DNA from: Micromonospora peucetia
Lineage (GTDB): Bacteria > Actinomycetota > Actinomycetes > Mycobacteriales > Micromonosporaceae
Direction of reading: 5' to 3'
DNA: 64,000 nucleotides
Assembly (NCBI RefSeq): GCF_900091625.1
Contig: NZ_FMIC01000002.1
Coordinates: 248,001 to 312,000 of the forward strand
The notes under the pieces: model-generated
What the model saw: the letters and a program-made list of their open reading frames with translations, nothing else
Databases searched by the model: none
What the model was told of the DNA's origin: nothing
In this document: piece after piece, positions 8,839-16,903 of the stretch
How the letters are laid out: the number at the start of each line of letters is the position of its first letter
How positions within the stretch are numbered: the first letter of the stretch is position 1
Made by a program: the position numbers and the translations under genes

Positions 8839-8898
8839 CTGTCAGGCAAGGGCCCCTTCCGCTACCGCAGGCGTCAGGAAGGTGCCCTTGCCTGACAG
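8839..8898. repeat. Large palindromic hairpin with a nested second stem
   Basis: The arms CTGTCAGGCAAGGGC (8839-8853) and GCCCTTGCCTGACAG (8884-8898) match over 15 bp without error. Inside, CCTTCC (8855-8860) pairs with GGAAGG (8877-8882). It lies between convergent genes and probably terminates both. It is unrelated in sequence to the 69-bp family. From memory, similar TCAGGAAGGGGCCC-type hairpins are common in Micromonospora intergenic DNA, which I could not check. A short direct repeat (GGCGGGGGCCGGTGTCGGG twice) follows. Confidence 0.75.
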
Positions 8899-8923
8899 AC
8901 GGTGGCGGGGGCCGGTGTCGGGC

Positions 8924-11479
8924 TTACAGACGGCGGGGGCCGGTGTCGGGGCGGGGGACGGCGGAGCCGATGCGGACGGTGGCGTGCAGCACCGAGATGC
9001 CGTCCGGACGGGCGAGTACCGGATTGAGGGTCAGCGCGCGGACCCGGGGCTGCTCGTCGGCGAGCCGGCCCACCCGCAGCAGCAGGTCTGCCAGGGCCGC
9101 CCGGTCCACCGGCGCCGCGCCCCGGTGCCCGCGCAGCAGCGGCGCCGCCCGGGGCTCGTCGACCAGCTCGGCGGCGTCCAGGTCGGTCAGCGGCACCGCC
9201 CGCCAGGCCTGGTCGCCGAGCAGCTCGGTGGCGACACCACCGAGCCCGAAACCGACCACCGGGCCGAACGCCGGGTCCTCCACCAGCTCGACCACGCAGG
9301 CCACCCCGGGCGGGACCATCGGCTGCACCAGGACGGCCGCGCCGAAGACCGCCGCCATCTCCGCGTACGTGCGGTGGACCGTGGCGGCATCGGGCAGGTC
9401 GAGCCGGACCGCGCCGAGGTCGAGCCGGTGCCGCAGACCGGGGGCGGCAGCCTTGAGGGCCACCGGGAAACCCAGCCGGGCCGCCGCGTCGACGGCCTCC
9501 ACGGCGGAACGCGCCGGCACCGACTCGACCACGTCGATGCCGTACGCGGCCAGCAGCCCCACCGGATCGAGGGCCTCGGGGCGCAGGGCGGCGTGCGCCG
9601 CCTCCCGGTCGACCCGGGGCAGCTCCGGCGGCAACCCGGCGGGCCGGCGCAGCCAGTCGGCGTACACGGCGACCCGGGCGAGGGCGCGGACGGCCTCCTC
9701 CACGCTCGGGTACGCGGGCACCCCGGCGGGCGCCCGCCCGACCAGTAACGTCGCCACGGCCGGCTTGCCGGCGGCGAACGCGCTGGGCAGCGCGGTGGTG
9801 AAGTCCGCCTCGGTGTCGGTGAGCTGGCCGGGCAGCGGCGGGGCGAACACCACCACCAGCGCGTCCACCTCGTCGTCGGCGCCCGTCTCGGCGAGCGCGG
9901 CGGCGAACTCGGCCGCGCCGGCACGTGGGCCCACGTCACGTGGGTAGCCGCGGGCGACGGTGAGCCCCTGGGCGGCACAGGCGGTGGCCGCCAGCCCGGT
10001 CAGCGCCGAGGAGTTGCCGACCACGCCGACCCGCGACCCGGCCGGCAGCGGCTGGTGGGCCAGCAGCACCCCGACGTCGAGCAGCTCGGCGACGGTGTCC
10101 ACCCGGATCACGCCGGAGTGGGCGAACAGCGCGCCCACCGCCACCTCGTCCGGCCCGGCGGCATCGCCCACCCCCGGCGGGCGGGCCGGCGAGGCCAGCG
10201 CCACGACGGGCTTGTCCCGGCCGATCCGGCGGGCCAGCCTGGCGAACTTGCGCGGGTTGCCGAAGGTCTCCAGGTACAACATGATCACGTCGGTGCCGGG
10301 GTCGTCCTGCCAGTACTGGAGCAGGTCGTTGCCGGAGACGTCGGCCCGGTTGCCAGCCGAGACGAAGCTGGACAGGCCCAGCCCACGCCGGTCCGCCTCG
10401 GCCAGCAGCGCCACCCCGAACGCGCCGGACTGACTGAAGATGCCCACCCGGCCCGGCACCGGCAGCCGTGGGGCGAGGGTGGCGTTGAGGCGTACCGCCG
10501 GATCGGTGTTGGCCACCCCAAGGCAGTTCGGGCCGACCACGCGCATGCCCGCCGCGTGCGCCGCGCGGACCAGCGCGCGCTGCATGGCGGCGCCCTCACC
10601 GCCGGCCTCGGCGAAGCCCGCCGAGATGACCACCAGGCCGTGCGCGCCGGCGGCGGCCGCGTCGGCCACCACCTCCCGGGCCGTCTCCGGCGGCACCGCC
10701 ACCACGGCCAGGTCGACCGGCACGCCGGCATCGGACGCCGAGGAGTACGCCGGCAGCCCGGCGACCGTCGCCGCGCTCGGGTGCACCGGGATCACCGTCC
10801 CGGGGTAGCCGCCGTCGCGCAGGTGCCCGAGCACCGCCGCGCCGACGCCCTGCCCGGTGGCGCTGGCCCCGTAGACGGCGACGCCGCGTGGGGCGAGCAG
10901 CCGGGCGATGGAGCGGGCCTCGGTGCGGTGCTCCCGGCCGCGCTGCACCTCCAGCGTGGCGTCGGTGGGGGCGATCGGGAAGGTCAGGTGCACCACGCCG
11001 TCGGCGAACTGCCGCTGCACCTGGTAGCCGAAGTCGGAGAAGACCCGCAGCATCGCGCCGTTGGCCGGCAGCACCTCCGCCACGAAGTTGGCGATGTCGT
11101 TGCGGCCGGCCGTGTCGGCGAGATGCTCCAACAGCACCGAGCCGATGCCCCGCCCCTGGTAGGCGTCCTCGACGACGAACGCCACCTCGGCCTCGGGCGC
11201 CTGCGGGCCGAGCCGCTCGTAGCGGCCGACTGCGACGATCCGGTCGCCGACCAGCACCACGAACGCCTCCCGGTCGCGGTGGTCGACGTTGACGAAGCGT
11301 TGCAGGTCACGATCGGGAATGCGCGGGTACGGCGAGAAGTACCGCAGGTAGCGGGTGCGCTCGGAGAACCGCGAGTGCATCGCCACGATGCCCGGCCCGT
11401 CAGCCGGGCAGATCGGTCGCAGTTGCACGGTGGTGCCGTCGCTGAGCAGCACGTCCACCGGTTGTTCCACCGTCGTCAC
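8924..11479 (-). CDS. GNAT acetyltransferase fused to NDP-forming acyl-CoA synthetase
   Basis: An 851-residue fusion. Residues 1-170 are a GNAT domain with the acetyl-CoA loop GRGIGSVLLEHL near 110. Next comes a CoA-binding Rossmann domain (about 190-310, starting LLAPRGVAVYGAS), then succinyl-CoA-ligase-like domains with GIFSQSGAFG and DVIMLYLETFGNP. A C-terminal ATP-grasp-like region contains LGFPVALKAAAPGLRHR and VGFGLGGVATELLGD. Such proteins are protein-lysine acetyltransferases (Pat type) or acyl-CoA synthetases. In Salmonella Pat the GNAT domain is C-terminal; here it is N-terminal, the order common in actinobacteria. Targets probably include acetyl-CoA synthetase. A deacetylase-fold gene (acuC) lies immediately upstream on the same strand, 24 bp away. 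Confidence 0.87.
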   Translation of the reverse strand: MTTVEQPVDVLLSDGTTVQLRPICPADGPGIVAMHSRFSERTRYLRYFSPYPRIPDRDLQRFVNVDHRDREAFVVLVGDRIVAVGRYERLGPQAPEAEVAFVVEDAYQGRGIGSVLLEHLADTAGRNDIANFVAEVLPANGAMLRVFSDFGYQVQRQFADGVVHLTFPIAPTDATLEVQRGREHRTEARSIARLLAPRGVAVYGASATGQGVGAAVLGHLRDGGYPGTVIPVHPSAATVAGLPAYSSASDAGVPVDLAVVAVPPETAREVVADAAAAGAHGLVVISAGFAEAGGEGAAMQRALVRAAHAAGMRVVGPNCLGVANTDPAVRLNATLAPRLPVPGRVGIFSQSGAFGVALLAEADRRGLGLSSFVSAGNRADVSGNDLLQYWQDDPGTDVIMLYLETFGNPRKFARLARRIGRDKPVVALASPARPPGVGDAAGPDEVAVGALFAHSGVIRVDTVAELLDVGVLLAHQPLPAGSRVGVVGNSSALTGLAATACAAQGLTVARGYPRDVGPRAGAAEFAAALAETGADDEVDALVVVFAPPLPGQLTDTEADFTTALPSAFAAGKPAVATLLVGRAPAGVPAYPSVEEAVRALARVAVYADWLRRPAGLPPELPRVDREAAHAALRPEALDPVGLLAAYGIDVVESVPARSAVEAVDAAARLGFPVALKAAAPGLRHRLDLGAVRLDLPDAATVHRTYAEMAAVFGAAVLVQPMVPPGVACVVELVEDPAFGPVVGFGLGGVATELLGDQAWRAVPLTDLDAAELVDEPRAAPLLRGHRGAAPVDRAALADLLLRVGRLADEQPRVRALTLNPVLARPDGISVLHATVRIGSAVPRPDTGPRRL

Positions 11480-11503
11480 CTGTCCCGGCCCTCCCCGGTC
11501 GGC

Positions 11504-12685
11504 TCAGTCGCGTGGGTCGTGCGGATCGAGGCCGAACAACGGGAACGCGGTCTTGCGGGCCGCCGCGATCGCCCGGTCCACCGCGTTCGGCTCGCCCGTC
11601 GGCTGCCACGGCTCGTACGACGGGTCGATGTCGTCGGTCATCCGCAGCGGGATCTGCCGGCCCGGCCGGCGGGCGGCGGCCAACTCCCGCCAGGCGGGCG
11701 GGGTCAGCGTCGCCGGGTCGAGCGGCTCCCCCGTGGCCACCGCGAGCAGGTGCGTCCAGGCCCGGGGCACCACCTCGACCAGCGCGTACCCGCCGCCGCC
11801 GGTGGCCACCCAGCGGCCCTCGCAGAGCTCGTCGGCGAGCGCCCGCAGGGCCAGGTAGGTGGCGCGCTGCCCGTCGACCGAGAGGTTCAGGTCGGCCAGC
11901 GGGTCGAGCCGGTGCGAGTCGGCGCCGCACTGGGTGACCAGCACCTGCGGCCGGAACGCGCGCAGCACCGACGGCACCACCGCGTGGAAGGCGCGCTGCC
12001 AGCCGGCGTCGTCCACGCCCGGCGGCAGCGGGACGTTGACGGCGCTGCCCTGTGCCTGCGGGCCGCCGGTCTCGTCGGGGAAGCCGGTGCCCGGGAAGAG
12101 CGCCAGCGGTGTCTCGTGCACGCTGACCGTCAGCACCCGCGGGTCGTTCCAGAAGACCTGCTGCACACCGTCGCCGTGGTGCACGTCCACGTCCACGTAC
12201 GCGACCCGCTCGGCGCCCAGGTCCAGCAGGCGGGCGATGGCCACCGCCGGGTCGTTGTAGACGCAGAACCCGGCGGCCCGGGCCGGCATGGCGTGGTGCA
12301 GACCACCGGCCACGTTGACCGCCCGCCGGGCCTCGCCCCGCCAGACCGCCTCGGCCGCCGCCACCGTGGCCCCGGCGACCAGCGCACTGGACTCGTGCAT
12401 CCCCTCGAAGACCGGATTGTCCGAGGTACCCAGCCCGAACCCGGCGAAGAGCGGGTCGCGGGGGGCCACCCGCACCGCGGCGAGGTAGCGCGGGTCGTGC
12501 ACCCGGCTCAGCAGCGCGTCGTCGGCCGGTTCCGGCTTGACCAGCCGCACCCCGGGACGCGCCAGGACGCCCAACTCGCGGGCGAGCGCGACGGTCAACT
12601 CCACCCGTACCGGGTCGAGGGGATGATCCCCCATGTCGTAGGCGAGCAGGGACTCGTCCCACACCACCACCGTGTCCTCGGACAT
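11504..12685 (-). CDS. acuC: Acetoin utilization protein AcuC (class I histone-deacetylase fold)
   Basis: A 393-residue Zn-dependent deacetylase-fold protein. Hallmarks in order are GGLHHAMPARAAGFCVYND, YVDVDVHHGDGVQQVF (the Zn-binding Asp/His cluster), TQCGADSH (second metal site) and GGGGY with its transition-state Tyr. In Bacillus, AcuC deacetylates and activates acetyl-CoA synthetase. The adjacent GNAT/acyl-CoA synthetase fusion would be its opposing acetyltransferase, so together they may form an acetylation switch. ATG at 12685 is chosen; the 12-residue upstream extension looks non-conserved. Confidence 0.9.
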   Translation of the reverse strand: MSEDTVVVWDESLLAYDMGDHPLDPVRVELTVALARELGVLARPGVRLVKPEPADDALLSRVHDPRYLAAVRVAPRDPLFAGFGLGTSDNPVFEGMHESSALVAGATVAAAEAVWRGEARRAVNVAGGLHHAMPARAAGFCVYNDPAVAIARLLDLGAERVAYVDVDVHHGDGVQQVFWNDPRVLTVSVHETPLALFPGTGFPDETGGPQAQGSAVNVPLPPGVDDAGWQRAFHAVVPSVLRAFRPQVLVTQCGADSHRLDPLADLNLSVDGQRATYLALRALADELCEGRWVATGGGGYALVEVVPRAWTHLLAVATGEPLDPATLTPPAWRELAAARRPGRQIPLRMTDDIDPSYEPWQPTGEPNAVDRAIAAARKTAFPLFGLDPHDPRD

Positions 12686-12730
12686 GGTGTCATCGTCGCA
12701 CGAGTGCCCGGACGCACCCACGCACGCGCT

Positions 12731-12824
12731 GCTCAGCCGGCCGGTGTCGCCCGGGACACGTTCCGCTCAGCCTGGCGGTGTCGCCCCGGTGCACGGGCTG
12801 CTCAGCCTGGATTCGCCCCGGTGG
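12731..12824. repeat. Three imperfect ~34-bp tandem repeats
   Basis: GCTCAGCC recurs at 12731, 12765 and 12800. Each copy is followed by a variant of TGGCGGTGTCGCCCCGG. The third unit runs through the stop codon and last codons of the rhodanese gene, so the repeats look like slipped copies of that gene's 3' end. Confidence 0.6.
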
Positions 12825-13656
12825 CCACCGGGCGGGCCGGGTCGGCGACCCAGTTGCTCCACGATCCGACGTAGAGCGCCGCGTCCGGCCGGCCGGCCAG
12901 GTGCAGCGCGAACACGGCCTGCGCGGCGGTCACCCCGGACCCGCAGTACGCCCCGACCGGCCGGTCGTCGCCCACCCCGGCGGCGGCGAACCGTTCGCGC
13001 AGGACGTCGACAGCCGGGAACCGGCCCTCGGCGACGTACCCGGGGGCGGGCAGGTTCACCGCACCGGGGACGTGACCGGCGACCGGGTCGATCGGCTCGG
13101 TCTCGCCCCGGTAGCGGGGTGCGGCGCGCACGTCGAGCAGGACGCTCTCGCCGGCCGTGGCCAGCCGGGCCGCCTCCCCCGTGTCGAGCACCGGCAGCGC
13201 GCCGGGGCGCACCTCGACGTCGCCCGGTGCCGGGGTCGGCACCGCCGTGCCGGTGGGCAGCCCGGCGGCCAGCCACGCCGGGAAGCCGCCGTGCAGTAGC
13301 CGTACCGGCCGGTGGCCCGCCCAACGCAGGGTCCACCAGGCGCGGGCGGCGGCCATGCCGTCGCCGCCGTCGTACACCACCACGGGATGACCGGCGCGGA
13401 CGCCGGCGGCCCGCAGCGCGGCCTGGAGCGCGACGGGGTCGGGCAGCGGGTGGCGGCCGGCGGGGCCGGGCGGCCCGCAGAGCGCGGTGTCCAGGTCGAC
13501 GAAGACCGCGCCGGGCAGGTGACCGGCGGCGTAGTCGTCCCGACCGGGCGGGCCGACGAGCCGCCAGCGGACGTCGAGCAGCGTGGGCGGATCGACGTGG
13601 CCGAGTTCGACCGCGAGCCGGTCGGCCTCCACCAACAGATCCTCGGTTGCGGACAT
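12802..13656 (-). CDS. sseA: Sulfurtransferase (rhodanese / 3-mercaptopyruvate type)
   Basis: A 284-residue two-domain rhodanese. The inactive N-terminal domain has TLLDVRWRLVGPPGRDDYAAGHLPGAVFVDLD. The C-terminal domain has LLDVRAAPRYRGETEPIDPVAGHVPGAVNLP and the active loop YCGSGVTA with Cys238. CGSGVTA is typical of thiosulfate/mercaptopyruvate sulfurtransferases of the SseA group. The enzyme transfers sulfane sulfur to acceptors such as cyanide or thiols in the cytoplasm. It is divergent from the DtxR-family gene. Confidence 0.88.
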   Translation of the reverse strand: MSATEDLLVEADRLAVELGHVDPPTLLDVRWRLVGPPGRDDYAAGHLPGAVFVDLDTALCGPPGPAGRHPLPDPVALQAALRAAGVRAGHPVVVYDGGDGMAAARAWWTLRWAGHRPVRLLHGGFPAWLAAGLPTGTAVPTPAPGDVEVRPGALPVLDTGEAARLATAGESVLLDVRAAPRYRGETEPIDPVAGHVPGAVNLPAPGYVAEGRFPAVDVLRERFAAAGVGDDRPVGAYCGSGVTAAQAVFALHLAGRPDAALYVGSWSNWVADPARPVATGANPG

Positions 13657-13753
13657 GGCGTCCAGTCAACACCATCCCGGCACCGACCTGGCGGTTCGCC
13701 GTGGGTCGTTCGGTGAACGCCGAGGTAGCATCGTTGGCCGGAGGTCCGCTGAC

Positions 13754-14440
13754 GTGAAGCATGATCTGGTCGACACGACCGAGATGTACCTCAAGACCAT
13801 CCTCGAGCTGGAGGAGGAGGGGGTGCCGCCCCTGCGTGCCCGCATCGCCGAGCGGCTGGGGCAGAGCGGGCCAACCGTCAGCCAGACCGTCGCCCGGATG
13901 GAGCGGGACGGCCTGTTGACCGTCGAGGGTGACCGCCACCTGGCGCTCACCGCGCACGGCCGCAGCAACGCGGTGTCCGTGATGCGCAAGCACCGGCTCG
14001 CCGAGCTGCTGCTGGTCAACGTGATCGGAATGCCCTACGAGGAGGCCCACGAGGAGGCCTGCCGGTGGGAGCACGTGATGAGCGACGCCGTCGAGAAGCG
14101 GGTCTACGACCTGCTCAACCGGCCGACCCGGTCGCCCTACGGCAACCCGATCCCGGGGCTGGAGGAGCTGGGAAGGCCGGAGCAGCCGACCGCCGCCGCA
14201 GTCGAGGGTGAGCGCAACCTGGCGTTCCCCGGCCTGTCCGGGTCGGTCGTGGTCCGGCGGATCTGCGAGAGCGTGCAGACCGACGCGGACGTGCTCCGGC
14301 AGCTGCACGCCGCCGGCGTAGACCCGGGCGCCACGGTGACCGTGGCGCAGGAACGCGACGGCGTCTCCATCGACCGCTCCGGCGAGCGGATCAGACTGCC
14401 CCGCGAGATCGCCTCCCGCGTCTTCGTAGCCGCCCACTAA
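13754..14440 (+). CDS. ideR: DtxR/IdeR-family metal-dependent transcriptional repressor
   Basis: A 228-residue repressor. The N-terminal winged helix (DLVDTTEMYLKTILELEEEG, RARIAERLGQSGPTVSQTVARMERDGLL) is followed by the dimerisation/metal domain (VMRKHRLAELLLVNVIGMPYEEAHEEACRWEHVMS), containing the Met, Cys, Glu and His ligands of DtxR site 2. A C-terminal SH3-like domain completes it. The close match to DtxR/IdeR rather than MntR (Cys in EEACRWEH) suggests iron sensing. GTG at 13754 is 9 nt after GGAGG; TAGCAT at 13726-13731 is a plausible -10. It is followed by hairpin copy 2. Confidence 0.88.
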   Translation: MKHDLVDTTEMYLKTILELEEEGVPPLRARIAERLGQSGPTVSQTVARMERDGLLTVEGDRHLALTAHGRSNAVSVMRKHRLAELLLVNVIGMPYEEAHEEACRWEHVMSDAVEKRVYDLLNRPTRSPYGNPIPGLEELGRPEQPTAAAVEGERNLAFPGLSGSVVVRRICESVQTDADVLRQLHAAGVDPGATVTVAQERDGVSIDRSGERIRLPREIASRVFVAAH

Positions 14441-14493
14441 CCCACCCCACCCCTCGCCCCTGCGCGCGGCTCGCCGCTGCCCGCTCGGCTCGG

Positions 14494-14562
14494 CGATCTT
14501 GCACTTTGTGCCCGGGCATATCCGGCATGAAGGTCAGATCGAGGGCCGAAAGTGCAAGATCC
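14494..14562 (+). repeat. 69-bp dispersed hairpin element, copy 2
   Basis: GATCTTGCACTTT (14495-14507) pairs with AAAGTGCAAGATC (14549-14561). The terminal C-G pair of other copies is broken here by a final C. GCCC and GGGC form the inner helix. It lies 53 bp after the DtxR-family stop, between convergent genes, and has the same length and orientation as the other three copies. Confidence 0.83.
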
Positions 14563-14638
14563 GCGGCACCGAGGCGACCCGCCGCCACGTGCACCACGTT
14601 CGCGGCTGGTGCGGCGCTGGGAGCGGGTGTCCGCAGGG

Positions 14639-15187
14639 TCACCCGGTGCGGGTGTCGAGTTGCTTTGCCAGGGCGATGAGGGCTGTCGTGAGGTTCTCGG
14701 CGTCGGTGTTGTCGGTGGCGCGGGGAGTGGCGTAGCGCAGGGTGGCCAGGCGGCCCTCGGTCGCCAGCCAGCCCACCTCCGCGACCGGGCCGAGGGCACC
14801 CTTGGCCGAGGTGGTCCGCCGGTACGCCTGCTGACCGAGCCCGGAGACCTTGGCCGCCTTCTCCGGCACCACGTCGGCGGTGAAGGTCGCCGCGTCGATC
14901 GAGGTCTCGGTGACGGACAGCGTCAGCTCCGGCAGGGCGGCCCGCCCGGCGCGTACCACGCAGGTGTGGCTGTCGCCCGTCCTGCTGGCTGCCGCGACGT
15001 CGAAGCGGAAGCCCGCGTGCTGCTCGATCACGCCGAAGTCCAGCAGCCGGCACGCCCCGCCGGACGAGGCCGCCGCCACGTCGACCATGACCGGCGCCGG
15101 CGGTGGCACGGCCACCGGTTCGGCCTCCGCGCCGCAGCCCGCAGCCAGCAGTGCGGCCACCCCGGCGCCCACGATCCGCCCGCGCAC
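14639..15187 (-). CDS. Predicted secreted lipoprotein of unknown function
   Basis: A 182-residue protein. A short signal peptide (MRGRIVGAGVAALLAAGCGAE) ends in the lipobox LAAGC, so Cys18 should be lipidated and the protein exported. The mature part has two further Cys (near GGACRLLDF and HTCVVRAG), probably a disulfide, and resembles DUF3558-like small actinobacterial lipoproteins only loosely. The GTG start at 15187 follows GGGGGAG by 5 nt. It is convergent with the DtxR-family gene and downstream of the ABC cassette terminator. I do not recognise a function. Confidence 0.72.
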   Translation of the reverse strand: MRGRIVGAGVAALLAAGCGAEAEPVAVPPPAPVMVDVAAASSGGACRLLDFGVIEQHAGFRFDVAAASRTGDSHTCVVRAGRAALPELTLSVTETSIDAATFTADVVPEKAAKVSGLGQQAYRRTTSAKGALGPVAEVGWLATEGRLATLRYATPRATDNTDAENLTTALIALAKQLDTRTG

Positions 15188-15336
15188 GATGACTCCCCCG
15201 CTGTCTCACCCCGATGTGCCCGCCGGACACCGTACGGCCCGGCAGAGCTACTTGTGAAGACCGAGAGACCATTGCCCGCAGCGGCTACCGGGTCACGCAC
15301 CATCTGTGCGAACCCACTGGTGTCCACGAACGGGCA

Positions 15337-15380
15337 CGGTCCCGGCTCTCGGCAGTCGTGACTGCCGGGAGCCGGGACCG
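15337..15380 (-). terminator. Terminator of the Opp-like operon
   Basis: A 21-bp stem with one mismatch (15337-15357 against 15360-15380) around a 2-nt turn lies 9 bp beyond the stop of the last gene of the minus-strand ABC cassette. Confidence 0.75.
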
Positions 15381-15389
15381 CGTAAGGGC

Positions 15390-16871
15390 TCAGGCGACCG
15401 GGCGCATCCGGCCCCAGTGCCACCAGGGAATGGAGAAGCCGAGCTGGTCGGCCCAACCGAAGAACTTCTCGCTACGCGGGTAGTACGTGCCGTACCAGAA
15501 CAACGGCACCCATTCGGTGTCCCGCGCCCACACATTCTGGAGCTCCCGGTAGTGCTCACGGCGCTCGGCGCGGGTCCCGGCGTTGCGTGCGGCCAGGTAG
15601 GCGGCGTCCACGTCGGCGTTGCGGTGCATACACATGTTGTTCTGCCCGCCACTGGAGTACTTCGTCGCCGTGATCTCCGGGTCCGGTGCCATCGAGCCGC
15701 CGACGATGATCAGGTCGAAGTCGTGCTGGTCGCGGACCTGCCGCGACCAGTCCACCGAGGACAGACCGGCGAAGGTCGTCTCGAACCCGACCGCGCCCAA
15801 CTGGCGGCTGATCATCTCAGCGATCGGCTTGTGACCGTGGAACGTGTCCATGTAGAACATGGACAGCCGGCCTCGGACACCCGAGGAGTCCGCGGTGACA
15901 CCCGCCTCGTCCAGCAGTGTGCGGGCGCGCTCCGGGTCGAAACGGGGTGCCTTGGCGTCGGCGTTGAACGCCCATGAGGAGCCGATCAGGTAGTGGTCCC
16001 AGGCCTGGGACACCCCGGGGTCGCCCAGCTCGGCGATCTCGTCCCGGTTCACCGCGTGCGCGACGGCTTCCCGTACCCGCTGGTCCTGCCACAGCTCGCG
16101 GCCGTGGTTGAAGTCCAGCAACGCCATGCCGGGACCCCGCCGCTTGAGGACCTCGACCCCGGGCACGCCCTCCACCAGGCCCAGCCGGTCCCGGGTGACG
16201 GTGTCCTGCGGCGCGAAGTGGGCCTCGCCCCGGGCGATCATCCGGGCGCACTCGTCGCGGTCCGCGACGATCTTCAGAATGATCCGGTCGATCTCCGGTT
16301 GCGGACCCCAGTGGTTCTTCACCGCCTCCAGGATGATGTGCTCACCCGGAATCCACTCGGCCAGCCGGAACGGCCCCGAACCCACCGGGTTCAGGTTGTG
16401 CGGGTTCGTCGCCCAGTCCGTTCCCTCGTACAGGTGCCGGGGCAGGATGTGCGCGAAGATGAAATTCCCCAGGAGTACGAGGAATCCCGCGTTCGGGGTG
16501 TGCAGGTGGTAGTCGACGGTGTGGTCGTCGACCGCGACGATCGTCTCCACGTCCCGCAGGAACATCCCACCCTGGTAGCCCATCTTCTTGGCGTGCAGAT
16601 GGGTGTAGACGATGTCGTGCGCGGTCAGCGGGGTGCCGTCCTGCCAGCGGGCGGCCTTGTTGAGGTGGAAGCGCCAGCGACGCGACCCGTCCAGCTGCTC
16701 CCAGTGGGTCGCCAGATCCGGGAACGGGTTCACCTCGTACCACTCGTTCAGCACGACGCGGTTGTAGATGTTGTTGCAAGCCAGATAGCCGGCGCTGCCT
16801 GTCACGTTCCGGTATACGTCATTGAACTCCACCGCGTCGTGCGGAGTAGCCACCACGAAATCTACGGACAT
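15390..16871 (-). CDS. Family-5 (Opp/Dpp) binding-protein-like protein without a signal peptide
   Basis: A 493-residue SBP_bac_5-fold protein. The conserved core is present: WRFHLNKAARWQDGTPLTAHDIVYTH (about residues 70-95), PVGSGPFRLAEW, RVREAVAHAVNRDEI and the C-terminal WVPLFWYG. The protein begins directly with the first domain strand (SVDFVVATPHDAVEF), with no signal peptide, lipobox or TAT motif. The 29 extra in-frame codons upstream are polar, so a longer start does not create one. It should therefore be cytoplasmic. It is about four-fifths identical to the product of 20582..22066, clearly a duplicate. It is the last gene of the operon, 32 bp after the ATPase gene. A cytosolic ligand sensor or carrier is conceivable; the role is unknown. 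Confidence 0.82.
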   Translation of the reverse strand: MSVDFVVATPHDAVEFNDVYRNVTGSAGYLACNNIYNRVVLNEWYEVNPFPDLATHWEQLDGSRRWRFHLNKAARWQDGTPLTAHDIVYTHLHAKKMGYQGGMFLRDVETIVAVDDHTVDYHLHTPNAGFLVLLGNFIFAHILPRHLYEGTDWATNPHNLNPVGSGPFRLAEWIPGEHIILEAVKNHWGPQPEIDRIILKIVADRDECARMIARGEAHFAPQDTVTRDRLGLVEGVPGVEVLKRRGPGMALLDFNHGRELWQDQRVREAVAHAVNRDEIAELGDPGVSQAWDHYLIGSSWAFNADAKAPRFDPERARTLLDEAGVTADSSGVRGRLSMFYMDTFHGHKPIAEMISRQLGAVGFETTFAGLSSVDWSRQVRDQHDFDLIIVGGSMAPDPEITATKYSSGGQNNMCMHRNADVDAAYLAARNAGTRAERREHYRELQNVWARDTEWVPLFWYGTYYPRSEKFFGWADQLGFSIPWWHWGRMRPVA

Positions 16872-16903
16872 GCGTGCCTCTCTGTTCTGTTGTTCGGTGA
16901 CGG

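Noticed and set aside
10055..12874. A 939-codon plus-strand open frame opposite the acetyltransferase fusion and acuC
   Set aside because: Arg/His/Gly/Pro-rich translation without domains, antisense to two genes with clear motifs. Long antisense frames are normal at this GC content.
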